Source of the DNA: Rheinheimera sp. MMS21-TC3
GTDB lineage: Bacteria > Pseudomonadota > Gammaproteobacteria > Enterobacterales > Alteromonadaceae
Reading direction: 5' to 3'
Assembly (NCBI RefSeq): GCF_032229285.1
Contig: NZ_CP135084.1
Span: forward strand, 1,922,001 to 1,986,000
DNA: 64,000 nt
Shown: piece by piece, positions 20,608-30,082 of the stretch
Position numbering within the stretch: the stretch's first letter is position 1
Layout: each line of letters opens with the position of its first letter
Translations under genes and position numbers: made by a program
The notes under the pieces: generated by a model
What the model was told of the DNA's origin: nothing
Database searches by the model: none
What the model saw: the letters and a program-made list of their open reading frames with translations, nothing else

Positions 20608-20955
20608 TTAAGCACCCCACAAAACAAACAGGCCAACCGCTACATAAGCGAATGCCAGTGTATAAAGGAAAAATTGTAAAACGGCACGTAATCTAGCTGA
20701 CTTAACATAGTCAGTTAATACCTGCCATAAACCAATGCGGGTGTGCACGGCTATACAAATTAATGCTAATAAAGTAAATACCTTCATCAAAGTGTTAGCA
20801 AATAATGCTTGCCATACTTCAAAGGTCACTTCTGGTGTACAGATGAAAAACCCAAGAATAAAAAAACTGTACAGCATCAGCACTACAGCTGTTGCTCTCA
20901 GTGATACAAAGTCCTGCACGCCATCGCGCTTAAGGCTTGCTTGATTTAGAACCAT
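20608..20955 (-). CDS. sdhD: Succinate dehydrogenase membrane anchor SdhD
   Basis: One of two heme b and quinone binding anchors. I start it at the ATG at 20955 (MVLNQASLKRDGVQDF), which gives 115 residues, exactly the E. coli length. A longer reading frame extends 12 codons upstream into sdhC and is not credible. It has three transmembrane helices. His71 (heme ligand), Asp82 and Tyr83 (quinone site, LTDYVK) fall at the E. coli positions. It overlaps the sdhC end by 10 bases. Confidence 0.95.
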   Translation of the reverse strand: MVLNQASLKRDGVQDFVSLRATAVVLMLYSFFILGFFICTPEVTFEVWQALFANTLMKVFTLLALICIAVHTRIGLWQVLTDYVKSARLRAVLQFFLYTLAFAYVAVGLFVLWGA

Positions 20956-21323
20956 AACCAAACTCCTGCTAATACTGATAATACAGCCCATAGTGCAATA
21001 GAAAGCTTCGCACTTAAGTTACCCGATTGCAGCTCTTCCCAATGACCTAAGTCCATAACCATATGACGAATACCGCCTACAATATGGTAAGTAAGTAATG
21101 AGATTGAACCCCAAGCAATAATTTTGGCGAAGTGTGACGTCATTAGCTCTTTGACATAATCAAAGCTCTGTTGGTCCTGTAATGAATAGGCCCAAGCCCA
21201 AATAACGAATATCAACGCGAAAAACATTGCTACCCCGGAAACACGGTGCAATATTGACGCTATGGCAGGTGCCGGAAACGATATTGTGGAAAGGTCGAGA
21301 TTTACTGGTCTTTGTTTTTTCAC
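20946..21323 (-). CDS. sdhC: Succinate dehydrogenase cytochrome b556 subunit
   Basis: The second membrane anchor, 125 residues and three transmembrane helices. SILHRVSG holds the quinone-site Ser23 and Arg27. LLTYHIVGGIRHMVMD holds the heme ligand His80, equivalent to E. coli His84. The start must be GTG at 21323 (VKKQRPVNLDL), because no in-frame ATG occurs before an upstream stop. The ribosome site is weak, which may limit translation of the operon's first gene. Confidence 0.94.
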   Translation of the reverse strand: MKKQRPVNLDLSTISFPAPAIASILHRVSGVAMFFALIFVIWAWAYSLQDQQSFDYVKELMTSHFAKIIAWGSISLLTYHIVGGIRHMVMDLGHWEELQSGNLSAKLSIALWAVLSVLAGVWLWF

Positions 21324-21490
21324 AGTGCTTGCCCATCGATGCCCATAATTGAGCTCTTGTTGTCATTGTCGTTGTTATTGCTGAATAAACAGTCAATACT
21401 CAATATTCAATACACTTTTTTGCTCAAGCTGGAACAGCCTTACCAGATCCAGCAAAAAAATATTACTGAGAAACCGTTTAAAACAGCGCT

Positions 21491-21519
21491 AGTATATATT
21501 TCACAAAGCATTATTACAA
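21491..21519 (-). promoter_or_regulatory. Candidate sdhCDAB promoter
   Basis: Minus strand: TTGTAA, a 17-base spacer, then TATACT. The start point is expected near 21484. Confidence 0.6.
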
Positions 21520-21627
21520 TTTTAGTTTGATTTTACTTGCAACAATGTACTTTGACCATTACATATTTTAAAGTCTAGAGCAATAATACTAGAGTAGACT
21601 ACTTAGTTAAGCAAAAACTGATTAAAA

Positions 21628-21658
21628 TTGACTTATGGGGGGCATTTACAGGTAGAAT
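21628..21658 (+). promoter_or_regulatory. Candidate gltA promoter
   Basis: TTGACT, a 19-base spacer containing GGGGGG, then TAGAAT. The long spacer makes it a weak or activator-dependent candidate. The gltA start is about 50 bases downstream. Confidence 0.4.
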
Positions 21659-21714
21659 AGCGACCATCGTAAATAATTCCTTTAATCCGATACTACAACA
21701 ACAGGAGAAATCCA

Positions 21715-22998
21715 ATGGCAGATAAAAAGGCCGTCGTGCAGGTTGATGGGAAATCGTTCGAGTTGCCAGTTTACTCTGGCAGCGCCGGCACTGACGTAAT
21801 TGATGTTCGCGCCTTGGGTCAGCATGGTTATTTCACATTTGATCCTGGCTTTATGTCTACTGGTTCATGTGAATCAAAGATCACTTACATTGATGGCGAC
21901 GAGGGTATGTTGCTACATCGTGGTTACCCAATTGAACAATTAGCCGACCATTCAGACTATTTAGAATTATGTTATTTATTGCTTGAAGGTAAATTACCTG
22001 GCAAAGAGCAATATAAAGAATTTAAAACCACTATTACTCGTCACACTATGGTCCACGAGAAAATCGCTGCTTTTTTCCAAGGTTTCCGTGTTGATGCACA
22101 TCCTATGGCGATGTTGTGTGGTGTTGTTGGGGCTATGTCATCATTTTATCATTCTGACTTGGATATTAATGACCCAGCACAACGTAAGCGTAGTGCGCAT
22201 CGTTTAATTGCCAAAATGCCTACCCTGTCGGCAATGGCGTATAAATATACAGTTGGTCAACCCTTTGTACACCCTCGCAATGATTTAAGCTTCTCAGCTA
22301 ATTTCTTGCATATGTTATTCTCTGTACCTGCGGAAGAGTATAAAGTTAATCCAATCTTAGCTAAGGCTATGGATAAAATCTTTATGCTACATGCAGATCA
22401 TGAGCAAAACGCATCTACGTCAACAGTACGTTTAGCGGGCTCTTCAGGGGCTAATCCTTATGCCTGTATCGCTGCTGGTGTAGCTTCACTTTGGGGACCT
22501 GCGCATGGTGGTGCTAACGAAGCTTGCTTAAAAATGTTACAAGAAATTGGCTCTGTAGATCGTATACCTGAATACGTAAACCGCGCTAAAGATAAAGATG
22601 ACTCGTTCCGCTTAATGGGCTTTGGCCATCGCGTATATAAAAACTTTGATCCAAGAGCTAAAGTAATGCGTGAAACCTGCCATGAAGTATTAAAGGAATT
22701 GAAAATTAAAGATCCTTTATTTGATGTGGCTATGGAATTAGAACGTATTGCACTTGAAGATGAATATTTCATTGAAAAGAAACTCTACCCGAACGTAGAT
22801 TTTTATAGTGGCATTATCTTAAGAGCTATTGGCATTCCAACTAGTATGTTTACTGTTATTTTTGCCATGTCGCGTACTGTTGGCTGGATAGCGCATTGGG
22901 ACGAAATGTTAGGCGAAAAAGGCCATAAAATTGGTCGTCCTCGTCAGTTATACACAGGCTATACTTCTCGTGATTTTGTGTCATTAGACAAACGTTAA
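21715..22998 (+). CDS. gltA: Citrate synthase (type II, hexameric)
   Basis: Condenses oxaloacetate with acetyl-CoA, the entry step of the TCA cycle. The 427 residues match the NADH-sensitive gammaproteobacterial type. Visible are [35 protein letters not shown], the active-site [11 protein letters not shown], the [15 protein letters not shown] motif, and NVDFYSG with the catalytic Asp. The ribosome site ACAGGAGAA precedes the ATG. Divergent from sdhC, so the shared gap can coordinate both. Confidence 0.98.
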   Translation: MADKKAVVQVDGKSFELPVYSGSAGTDVIDVRALGQHGYFTFDPGFMSTGSCESKITYIDGDEGMLLHRGYPIEQLADHSDYLELCYLLLEGKLPGKEQYKEFKTTITRHTMVHEKIAAFFQGFRVDAHPMAMLCGVVGAMSSFYHSDLDINDPAQRKRSAHRLIAKMPTLSAMAYKYTVGQPFVHPRNDLSFSANFLHMLFSVPAEEYKVNPILAKAMDKIFMLHADHEQNASTSTVRLAGSSGANPYACIAAGVASLWGPAHGGANEACLKMLQEIGSVDRIPEYVNRAKDKDDSFRLMGFGHRVYKNFDPRAKVMRETCHEVLKELKIKDPLFDVAMELERIALEDEYFIEKKLYPNVDFYSGIILRAIGIPTSMFTVIFAMSRTVGWIAHWDEMLGEKGHKIGRPRQLYTGYTSRDFVSLDKR

Positions 22999-23020
22999 TA
23001 GTTTTAGCTTAGCTAGCAAT

Positions 23021-23046
23021 AAAAAAACGGCTTAGGCCGTTTTTTT
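23021..23046. terminator. Terminator after gltA
   Basis: A7 then CGGC / GCCG stem with a TTAG loop and a T7 run. Confidence 0.88.
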
Positions 23047-23132
23047 ATTGCTTAATTTTAGGCATTTATTTGCCCCTTAGCTGTAAAACAGGCAGAATCA
23101 GCGCATGCTTAGCTACTGAGTTTACCTATTAA

Positions 23133-24350
23133 ATGTCTTGCTTTGATGTGATGTCATTTCGTCAACATTTTGTCTTTTTTTCAACGCAGCCCGACTGGGT
23201 GTATTTAGATAATGCCGCTACTATGCATAAGCCTGCAGCAGTAATAGAGGCAATTAGTCATTTTTATCAAACAGAAAATAGCAATGTTCATCGTGGCGCT
23301 CATAGTATTAGTCAACTAGCTACCCAAAGTTATGAAGCCGCTAGAACAACAGTTGCTAACTTTATTAATGCCAAGCAGCGTGAAGAAGTTATTTTTACCA
23401 GCGGCACTACCGCAGCGCTTAACCAACTTGCCTTTGGATTAATGCACACTGTATTACAAGCTGGTGATCGAGTTTTACTTACTCAACTTGAACACCACGC
23501 CAATATAGTACCTTGGCAATTACACTGCCAACGCCATGGTGTTATTATTGATGTCGTGCCTTTAACGAAAAACAATCAATTAGATCTTAGTGCCTATACA
23601 GCATTACTGGCTCTTAAACCTAAAGTCGTCAGCTTTTGTCACGTTTCTAATGTATTAGGCCATATTCAACCAGCACAAGAAATGATTGCCCAAGCAAAAC
23701 GTGTAGGAGCAATAACCGTTGTTGATGGCGCGCAAAGCGTGGTATATCAACAACCAGATATGCAACAGTTAGATTGTGATTTTTATGCTTTTTCTGGCCA
23801 CAAACTCTATGGCCCTACCGGTATTGGTGTTTTATATGGCAAATTATCCCTATTACAACAATTAACGCCTATTTTTGCCGGCGGTGAAATGATTGAACAT
23901 GTCAGCTTTGATCATAGTAGTTTTAATCAATTACCTTTTCGCTTAGAGGCTGGCACACCTAACATAGCAGGTGCTATAGGCCTTGGCGCAGCAATAAAAT
24001 GGCTGCAAAGTTTTGATACAAGCCAACTACAAAAACATAAATTATTATTATTACAGCACTTTTATAACGGTTTATCTGCTATAAAAGGCATAGATATTTT
24101 ATCCAGCCCTGTGCATAATGCTGGCATAGTAACTTTTAATGTGATTGCTGAGCATCATGTAGATGTTGCAGAGTTACTTAATCAACAACAGATTGCCGTA
24201 CGCGCTGGCCAACATTGTGCCATGCCTTTATTTAGTTACATCAAGCAGAAAGGAGCCGTAAGATGTTCGCTCGCTGCATACAATACAATAGATGATGTAA
24301 ACCAGTGCTTGCTCGCTTTGGAGCAAGCCATGGAGATATTAACTGCATGA
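23133..24350 (+). CDS. csdA: Cysteine desulfurase CsdA (SufS-like, group II)
   Basis: A PLP enzyme that takes sulfur from cysteine as a persulfide and hands it to CsdE. The 405 residues show YLDNAAT, NVHRGAHSIS, QLEHHANIVPW, the PLP lysine Lys224 in SGHKLYGPTG, and the persulfide Cys362 in AGQHCAMP. The group II (SufS/CsdA) pattern separates it from IscS. The first ATG (23133) lacks a clear ribosome site; a second at 23151 (MSFRQHF) aligns better with E. coli CsdA, so the start is uncertain by six codons. It overlaps csdE by four bases. Confidence 0.93.
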   Translation: MSCFDVMSFRQHFVFFSTQPDWVYLDNAATMHKPAAVIEAISHFYQTENSNVHRGAHSISQLATQSYEAARTTVANFINAKQREEVIFTSGTTAALNQLAFGLMHTVLQAGDRVLLTQLEHHANIVPWQLHCQRHGVIIDVVPLTKNNQLDLSAYTALLALKPKVVSFCHVSNVLGHIQPAQEMIAQAKRVGAITVVDGAQSVVYQQPDMQQLDCDFYAFSGHKLYGPTGIGVLYGKLSLLQQLTPIFAGGEMIEHVSFDHSSFNQLPFRLEAGTPNIAGAIGLGAAIKWLQSFDTSQLQKHKLLLLQHFYNGLSAIKGIDILSSPVHNAGIVTFNVIAEHHVDVAELLNQQQIAVRAGQHCAMPLFSYIKQKGAVRCSLAAYNTIDDVNQCLLALEQAMEILTA

Positions 24351-24790
24351 AATTAGAACAATTATTAGCAGAGACACAAGCTGGGTTGGACGAAATAAAA
24401 AAATTAGACTTTCCAGTTATTAGCCAAACCAAAGACTGGCAAAGCCGTTATCGAGTCCTAATGCAACTAGGTAAAAAACTTCCTGCTTTACCTGAGAAAA
24501 TGAAGCAAACGGACTTATTAGTAAAAGGCTGTGAAAGTCGCGCTTGGTTATTGCATTATCATGATCCCGCTAATGATAAGCACTTTTTTATTTTAGATAG
24601 CGAAGCCCGTATTGTTAAAGGCTTAATGGCCATTATGCTGTGTCAAATTAATGGTATGTCGACTGCTGAATTAGCTAGCTTTGACTTAACACAGCTATTT
24701 GATGAACTAAATATTAAACCTTATTTAAGCCAATCTCGGGGCAATGGTTTAACCGCCATGATCCAACACATTAAAAGTTGTATTAAATAG
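24347..24790 (+). CDS. csdE: Sulfur acceptor CsdE (SufE family)
   Basis: Takes the persulfide from CsdA and passes it on. Starting at the ATG that overlaps the csdA stop (ATGA) gives 147 residues, the family length. An upstream in-frame ATG lies inside csdA and is rejected. The acceptor cysteine is Cys62 in LLVKGCESRAWL, the SufE/CsdE signature. LSQSRGNGLTAMI closes the fold. Coupled to csdA and facing tcdA, reproducing the csdA-csdE-tcdA (csdL) neighbourhood known from E. coli. Confidence 0.93.
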   Translation: MKLEQLLAETQAGLDEIKKLDFPVISQTKDWQSRYRVLMQLGKKLPALPEKMKQTDLLVKGCESRAWLLHYHDPANDKHFFILDSEARIVKGLMAIMLCQINGMSTAELASFDLTQLFDELNIKPYLSQSRGNGLTAMIQHIKSCIK

Positions 24791-24807
24791 CTTAAATACC
24801 TTCAGGC

Positions 24808-25596
24808 TTAGCCACTTGCTTTAGCTGTATTAAGTTTTAGTAACAGTTTAGATACCGCAGCAAAGCCAAAGCTAGCGGTTACAACTGATGTGGCCCCAAA
24901 ACCCCCACTACAATCTAGGCGCATACTGCCATTGAGGTCTGGCTTTTGTTGGCAAACACTACCATCTGCCTGCGGGTACTTTAATTGCTCGGTTGAAAAG
25001 ACGCAATCTACACCAAAGCGGCGTTTAGTGTTACGTGTAAAGTTATGTTCACGACGCAGCGCATTGCGTACTTTAGCTAAAAGTGGATCATTAAAAGCCT
25101 GACTTAAATCGGCTAACTGAATTTGAGTAGGATCAAGTTGCCCGCCAGCCCCACCAGTAGTAATAAGTGGAATTTTATTGCGTTTACAATAAGCAATTAG
25201 TGCCACTTTAGCTTTCACAGAATCAATAGCATCGACAACGTAGCTAATATTTTTAGGAAGTAACTCCGCCATATTATCAGGAGCAATAAAATCAGCTATT
25301 TGATGTACTTTACATTCAGGGTTTATGGCTAATATACGCTCCGCCATTACCGCGACTTTATCCTGACCTATAGTATGAGTTAACGCATGTAATTGCCGAT
25401 TAATATTACTCACACAAACATCATCTAAGTCTATAAGTGTAATTTCACCAATACCTGAACGTGCTAAAGCTTCTGCCGCCCAACTCCCCACGCCACCTAT
25501 GCCAATAACCACCACATGAGCCTGACGAAATATCTCAAGCGCATTTTGGCCATATAAACGGCCAATACCTGCAAAACGTAATAAATAATCTGACAT
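24808..25596 (-). CDS. tcdA: tRNA threonylcarbamoyladenosine dehydratase TcdA
   Basis: An E1-like ATP-dependent enzyme that cyclises t6A37 to ct6A in tRNAs reading ANN codons, using sulfur-relay partner CsdA-CsdE. It has the nucleotide-binding VVVIGIGGVGSWAAEALARSGIG, LIDLDDVCVSNINRQ, VDAIDSVKAKVAL, and the C-terminal GSMRLDCSGGFGATSVVTASFG. I use the ATG at 25596 (262 residues) rather than a TTG three codons upstream. It is convergent with csdE, 17 bases apart, so the cluster is split over two strands. Confidence 0.94.
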   Translation of the reverse strand: MSDYLLRFAGIGRLYGQNALEIFRQAHVVVIGIGGVGSWAAEALARSGIGEITLIDLDDVCVSNINRQLHALTHTIGQDKVAVMAERILAINPECKVHQIADFIAPDNMAELLPKNISYVVDAIDSVKAKVALIAYCKRNKIPLITTGGAGGQLDPTQIQLADLSQAFNDPLLAKVRNALRREHNFTRNTKRRFGVDCVFSTEQLKYPQADGSVCQQKPDLNGSMRLDCSGGFGATSVVTASFGFAAVSKLLLKLNTAKASG

Positions 25597-25654
25597 GGTT
25601 CTCAACTCAACTGCAGTTCTAATCTAAAGATTTTTTGTTAATAACAATACTTTG

Positions 25655-26383
25655 TTAGCTATTTTTAGCTAGAAGGCTAGTTACGCTGTTTGCAGCAGAG
25701 TTAGCCGTATAGCTTGGCCAATCTAATGTCCAAGGCTCAGCCCATTGCTGTAACTGATTAGCTTGAACTAATTGCTGAAAACGCTCACCTTCATCTGGCT
25801 TACAGACATAACTATATTGCTGATTATAAACAGTAAACTTAATAGCATAGGCATGTAAATACACCCGAGATTCGGCCGCAGCCTGATAAAGGGTATCACC
25901 AGCAATGGGGGCTGAAACACTTTTTAACGCCACCCGTATTTGATGCGTTTTGCCGGTAAAAGGTTTAATTAAAAAAGCTCTAAAAGGTAAATCATTAAAA
26001 CCTTTACTAATAAAATAACTAACCGCAGGGTGATGCATAGTTTGCAGCAACTTCCAGCTTGACCTGCGCCCTATTACCATGTCGCCTTTGACCCAACCCT
26101 GTTTTTTTAATGGTTTATCTAAGCTAATAGCTAAGTAATACTTATCAATTTTGTGTTGCGTAAATAAGCGTGTTAACTCTGCTGCGCTAGCTGCACTAGT
26201 GGCAAATAAAATTAAGCCAGAGGTCACTTTGTCTAACCTATGCACAGGATACAGTTTCATTTGAAACTGCTGCTCGGCTAAAACAACTAAGCCAGGGCCG
26301 TCATCTGAATGAAAACTAATCCCTGGCGCTTTATTAAGCACAATAAAGTGCTCTGTAGTAGCAACTACACGAAAAGCTGTCAT
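25655..26383 (-). CDS. RluA-family pseudouridine synthase
   Basis: Isomerises uridine to pseudouridine in rRNA or tRNA; the exact target is not evident. At 242 residues it is a stand-alone catalytic domain without an S4 domain. The active-site loop is [15 protein letters not shown] with catalytic Asp51. [14 protein letters not shown] and GDTLY follow as in the family. Its ATG overlaps the kdsB stop (ATGA), so it is translationally coupled to an LPS gene. An in-frame codon ten residues earlier lies within kdsB and was not used. Confidence 0.88.
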   Translation of the reverse strand: MTAFRVVATTEHFIVLNKAPGISFHSDDGPGLVVLAEQQFQMKLYPVHRLDKVTSGLILFATSAASAAELTRLFTQHKIDKYYLAISLDKPLKKQGWVKGDMVIGRRSSWKLLQTMHHPAVSYFISKGFNDLPFRAFLIKPFTGKTHQIRVALKSVSAPIAGDTLYQAAAESRVYLHAYAIKFTVYNQQYSYVCKPDEGERFQQLVQANQLQQWAEPWTLDWPSYTANSAANSVTSLLAKNS

Positions 26384-27138
26384 GAACAACCTAAATTTTG
26401 CGCATAACGACACGCAGCCGCTAAATCAGCTGCTGTATCTACTCCAACAGCAGGTGTTTCAATAGCGGTTGCCACATGAATAGCCTCGCCTTGCCATAAT
26501 ACCCTTAATTGCTCTAGGCACTCTATTTGTTCTAAAAGTGATGCTGGCCATTGAATATAACGGTTAATAAACTCAGCACGATAGGCATAAATTCCGATAT
26601 GACGCCGATAATGAGTAGCAATCTGCTCGGTAAAAGCATGATCGCGATCAAAAGGAATTGCTGAGCGGCTAAAATATAAGGCGTAACCTTGTTGGTCACA
26701 AACTACTTTGACCACATTAGGATTGGTAACTTCATCCATACTAGCAATAGCTACCGCTAGTGTTGCCATCTTAGCTTTAGTTTGGCTGGCTAAATTGGTC
26801 GCCACTTGCTTGATAATACTAGGCGGTATAAAAGGCTCATCCCCTTGTACATTCACCACTACCGTATCTGGCGCTAACTGTAAACGGCTGACAACTTCTG
26901 CTAAACGCTCTGTTCCTGAGTTATGCTCAGTAGAGGTTAAACAAACATCACCGCCAAAGCCTAATACTTCAGCTTCAATTCTAGCATCATCTGTTGCTAC
27001 CACTACTTGGCTAGCACCGCTTAATAGAACTTGCTGATATACCCGCTGTATCATAGATTTACCAGCAATATCGGCTAAGGGTTTACCGGGTAAACGGCTA
27101 CTGGCGTAACGAGCAGGAATAATGACTACGAACGCCAT
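26380..27138 (-). CDS. kdsB: CMP-KDO synthetase
   Basis: Activates KDO with CTP for attachment to lipid A. The 252 residues carry the nucleotidyltransferase motif [42 protein letters not shown] and the C-terminal [10 protein letters not shown]. It overlaps the small Trm112-like gene upstream by 13 bases and is overlapped by the pseudouridine synthase downstream. Together with lpxK and msbA it forms a lipid A/LPS operon. Confidence 0.97.
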   Translation of the reverse strand: MAFVVIIPARYASSRLPGKPLADIAGKSMIQRVYQQVLLSGASQVVVATDDARIEAEVLGFGGDVCLTSTEHNSGTERLAEVVSRLQLAPDTVVVNVQGDEPFIPPSIIKQVATNLASQTKAKMATLAVAIASMDEVTNPNVVKVVCDQQGYALYFSRSAIPFDRDHAFTEQIATHYRRHIGIYAYRAEFINRYIQWPASLLEQIECLEQLRVLWQGEAIHVATAIETPAVGVDTAADLAAACRYAQNLGCS

Positions 27139-27323
27139 TGTTCAACCTCTTCAGTGGTTAATTGTTGCGCTTCTTCTTCAATTAATACCGGAATATTGTC
27201 ACGAATGGGATAAGCTAACTTATCTGCTAAACAAATTAGTAGCGCAGGTTCTTTACTATATTTAAGTTTTCCTTTACAGACTGGGCAAGCCAAAATATCG
27301 GTTAAAGCTACTTTAAGGGCCAT
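27126..27323 (-). CDS. Trm112-like small protein (YcaR type)
   Basis: A 65-residue protein of the Trm112/DUF343 family, corresponding to E. coli YcaR. It keeps [14 protein letters not shown], with a single CxxC zinc knuckle remnant, and [16 protein letters not shown]. The position between lpxK and kdsB is conserved in gammaproteobacteria. Its role is not established; Trm112 itself activates methyltransferases, but a partner here is unknown. It overlaps both neighbours by about a dozen bases, implying tight translational coupling. Confidence 0.92.
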   Translation of the reverse strand: MALKVALTDILACPVCKGKLKYSKEPALLICLADKLAYPIRDNIPVLIEEEAQQLTTEEVEQWRS

Positions 27324-28299
27324 AGGTACTCCGTAACTGAGTTAAAAGGATGCTAAGTTTTGCTGCCGCTGTAGCATCAAGCTTTGCATTTACGGTTAAA
27401 CTAAACCAATCATCTTGAGCAAAGCTAGTGCATTTTACAGCATCTTTTTCTGTCATTAAGATAGGTGTAGCCATTTGACTAAAATCAGCCGCCGTAAACT
27501 GATGATGGTCGACAAAATAACGTTGTTGTAAAATAGTAAAACCGGCTTGTTTTGCAGTATTAGCAAAACGAGTAGGGTTGCCTATTGCTGCCACTAAATT
27601 AACAGCACTAGGTGGCAGTGTTTTATCAGAGTTTAATGCCTTAGCCGCAGTAGGAATAAGTTGCATCACGCCATCGGCATAGGGTAACGGCTGACTATTG
27701 CTAATCACTAAATCTACTTTACTTAAGCGCCAGCGTTTTTCACGTAAGGGGCCAGCAGGCAATAATTGCTGATTACCTAAACCGCGTAAACCATCTACTA
27801 ATACAATTTCCACATCACGCTGCAAGGCGTAATGCTGCAGACCATCATCACTAATAATAATATCAACATCAGTTTGCTGTAATAAGTATTCTGCAGCTTG
27901 CACCCGATTAGGATAAACCACTACCGGGCAACCACTACGCTTTGCCAGTAATAAGGGTTCATCACCGACATTTTCAGCCTTAGCATCAGATGTGACTAAA
28001 GTGGGTGTGACTACTTTAGCACCATAACCACGACTTACTATGCCAGGCCGCCAGCCTTGTTCTATTAATAGCTGACATAACATTAAGGTAAAAGGGGTTT
28101 TACCTGTACCGCCTACACTGATATTACCTACAACAATAACTGGAACGGCTAAGCGATGCTGCGGCTTTATACCTAAACGATATAAGCTACGTCTTATAGC
28201 AGTGATCAGGCCATATAACCATGAAAGTGGTAACAATAACCAAAAAAACTGGCTATTTTGATACCAACACTTCTCTAGCCAGCTTACTTTTTTACTCAT
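27313..28299 (-). CDS. lpxK: Tetraacyldisaccharide 4'-kinase
   Basis: Phosphorylates the lipid A disaccharide at the 4' position at the inner membrane. The 328 residues show an N-terminal membrane-associated helix ([15 protein letters not shown]), the P-loop [13 protein letters not shown] (about 58-70), SRGYGAK, and [15 protein letters not shown] with the catalytic Asp. It starts immediately after the msbA stop, the classic msbA-lpxK pairing that links lipid A completion with its export. Confidence 0.97.
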   Translation of the reverse strand: MSKKVSWLEKCWYQNSQFFWLLLPLSWLYGLITAIRRSLYRLGIKPQHRLAVPVIVVGNISVGGTGKTPFTLMLCQLLIEQGWRPGIVSRGYGAKVVTPTLVTSDAKAENVGDEPLLLAKRSGCPVVVYPNRVQAAEYLLQQTDVDIIISDDGLQHYALQRDVEIVLVDGLRGLGNQQLLPAGPLREKRWRLSKVDLVISNSQPLPYADGVMQLIPTAAKALNSDKTLPPSAVNLVAAIGNPTRFANTAKQAGFTILQQRYFVDHHQFTAADFSQMATPILMTEKDAVKCTSFAQDDWFSLTVNAKLDATAAAKLSILLTQLRSTYGP

Positions 28300-30051
28300 T
28301 TAAGATTCAGCACCAAATTGCAGTTTATATAACTGCGCATAAGCACCATTTTGTTGTAACAAACTATGGTGATCCCCCTGCTCTACTATACGACCTTGCT
28401 CCATTACTAAAATAATATCGGCATTTTCAATAGTAGATAAGCGATGGGCAATAACAATGCTGGTACGGTCTTTTAATAGCTCGTTAAGTGCCGATTGAAT
28501 TTTTCGTTCTGACTCAGTATCTAAGGCTGAAGTGGCTTCGTCTAAAATTAAAATTGGTGCTTCACGCATTAAAGCTCTGGCAATGGCAATCCGCTGGCGT
28601 TGACCACCAGATAAACTGACGCCATTTTCACCTATAATAGTATCTAGTCCATCTTTTAAATTAGCAGTAAACTCTAAAACATGCGCTTTTTCAGCAACTT
28701 CTTGTAGCTGCTCAGCGCTAACCTCTTCAGTAAAACCATAAGTGATATTGTTAGCTATAGTGTCATTAAACAAAGTGACATGTTGTGACACCACCGCCAT
28801 TTGTTGGCGTAAAGAAGCTAAAGTACAGCTTTTTATCGGTATACCATCTAAGCTAATCTCACCATCTAACACATCATAAAACCTCGGTAACAAGCTGGAA
28901 ATGGTTGTTTTACCGCTACCAGAGCGCCCTACTATGGCAATAGTCTTTCCGGCCGGTGCCGTAAAGCTAACATCGTGTAAAACCTGATTATCATGTCCAG
29001 GGTAAGAAAAATTGACATGCTTAAAACATATTTCACCTTTAATATTGCTTAACACCTGAGTGCCTGTATCTTGCTCGGTTGGTTGGTCTAACACTTGGAA
29101 TACACTTTCTGCAGCAATTAAACCGCGCTGAAACTCACTATTTATTGTTGTTAATTGTTTAAGCGGTCGTAACAACATCATCATAGAACCAACAATAGTG
29201 GTAAATTTACCAGCCGTTAAGCTATCTAACATTTCAGGAAAACTAGCCATATAAATAACAAAAGCTAAAGCAAATGAGGCTATGATTTGAATTGATGACA
29301 CACTAATAGCTCGGGTCGCTTCCATTTTTACGTCTTGGCGACGGGTTAAGTTGTTAACAGCATAAAAACGTTTACTTTCTATATCTTGGCCGCCAAAAGA
29401 TAAAATAACTTTATGGCCATTTAACATTTGCTCAGAGCAGGTTGTTACCTCGCCCATGGCACTTTGAATGTTTTTGCTTAGCTGCTGAAATCTTTTACTA
29501 ACAAAACTAACGATAATGGCAATTATAGGGGCTATTAATAAAAATATTGATGATAACTGCCAACTATTCCAAAACATCAGCACTAATAGACCAAATACAA
29601 ATACCCCTTCCCGTATTAATACCGCTAAGGCGCGAGAGGTAGTTTGCTTTATTTGTTCTGTGTTATAGGTAATTTTTGAAATTAAATCACCCGTTGAATG
29701 CTGATCATGAAAGCTTACCGGTAAACGAATAAGATGCTGAAATAGCTGCTGCCGCATTTCTTGCACTACATGGGTACCTACCCAGTTTAAGCAATAACTG
29801 GCAATAAAGTTAAATACCCCTCTCATGATAAAAATAATAATAATAAAAATCGGGGCATAACGAAGATAGTCAGTATTTTTTTGATTAATACCAATATCGA
29901 TAAAGTCTTTAAGTTGAGAGACAAAGTAAACATCAACTAAAGCGTAACCAATCATACCAATAGCTGCTGCAACAAAACCTAGACGATAAGGTTTTACATA
30001 GGCAAGTAAACGACGAAAGCTAAGTTGCTTTAAAATGGGTGAAGGTGTCAA
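28300..30051 (-). CDS. msbA: Lipid A export ABC transporter MsbA
   Basis: A homodimeric flippase moving lipid A-core across the inner membrane. The 583 residues have six N-terminal transmembrane helices followed by one ATPase domain: Walker A GRSGSGKTT near 376, Q-loop VSQHVTLFNDT, signature LSGGQRQR, Walker B ILILDEATSALD and the H-loop VIAHRLSTI. Length and the lpxK neighbour support MsbA over other half-size exporters. It follows comEC by 31 bases on the same strand. Confidence 0.97.
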   Translation of the reverse strand: MTPSPILKQLSFRRLLAYVKPYRLGFVAAAIGMIGYALVDVYFVSQLKDFIDIGINQKNTDYLRYAPIFIIIIFIMRGVFNFIASYCLNWVGTHVVQEMRQQLFQHLIRLPVSFHDQHSTGDLISKITYNTEQIKQTTSRALAVLIREGVFVFGLLVLMFWNSWQLSSIFLLIAPIIAIIVSFVSKRFQQLSKNIQSAMGEVTTCSEQMLNGHKVILSFGGQDIESKRFYAVNNLTRRQDVKMEATRAISVSSIQIIASFALAFVIYMASFPEMLDSLTAGKFTTIVGSMMMLLRPLKQLTTINSEFQRGLIAAESVFQVLDQPTEQDTGTQVLSNIKGEICFKHVNFSYPGHDNQVLHDVSFTAPAGKTIAIVGRSGSGKTTISSLLPRFYDVLDGEISLDGIPIKSCTLASLRQQMAVVSQHVTLFNDTIANNITYGFTEEVSAEQLQEVAEKAHVLEFTANLKDGLDTIIGENGVSLSGGQRQRIAIARALMREAPILILDEATSALDTESERKIQSALNELLKDRTSIVIAHRLSTIENADIILVMEQGRIVEQGDHHSLLQQNGAYAQLYKLQFGAES

Positions 30052-30082
30052 AGGATCATCCTAGCTAAGTTTTTTGTTTATT

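Larger units (their letters stand above)
21324..21714. other. Divergent control region between sdhC and gltA
   Basis: A 391-bp AT-rich region holding promoters for the two divergent TCA units. It contains a good minus-strand promoter (21491-21519) with a leader of about 160 bases before sdhC, and a weaker plus-strand candidate before gltA. Short reading frames here lack ribosome sites and conservation features. Sites for ArcA, CRP or a small RNA would be expected in this leader by analogy with E. coli but were not identified. Confidence 0.6.

Noticed and set aside
21160..21396. 78-codon frame overlapping the sdhC start
   Set aside because: Out of frame with sdhC, no family similarity, and low-complexity Thr-rich N-terminus.
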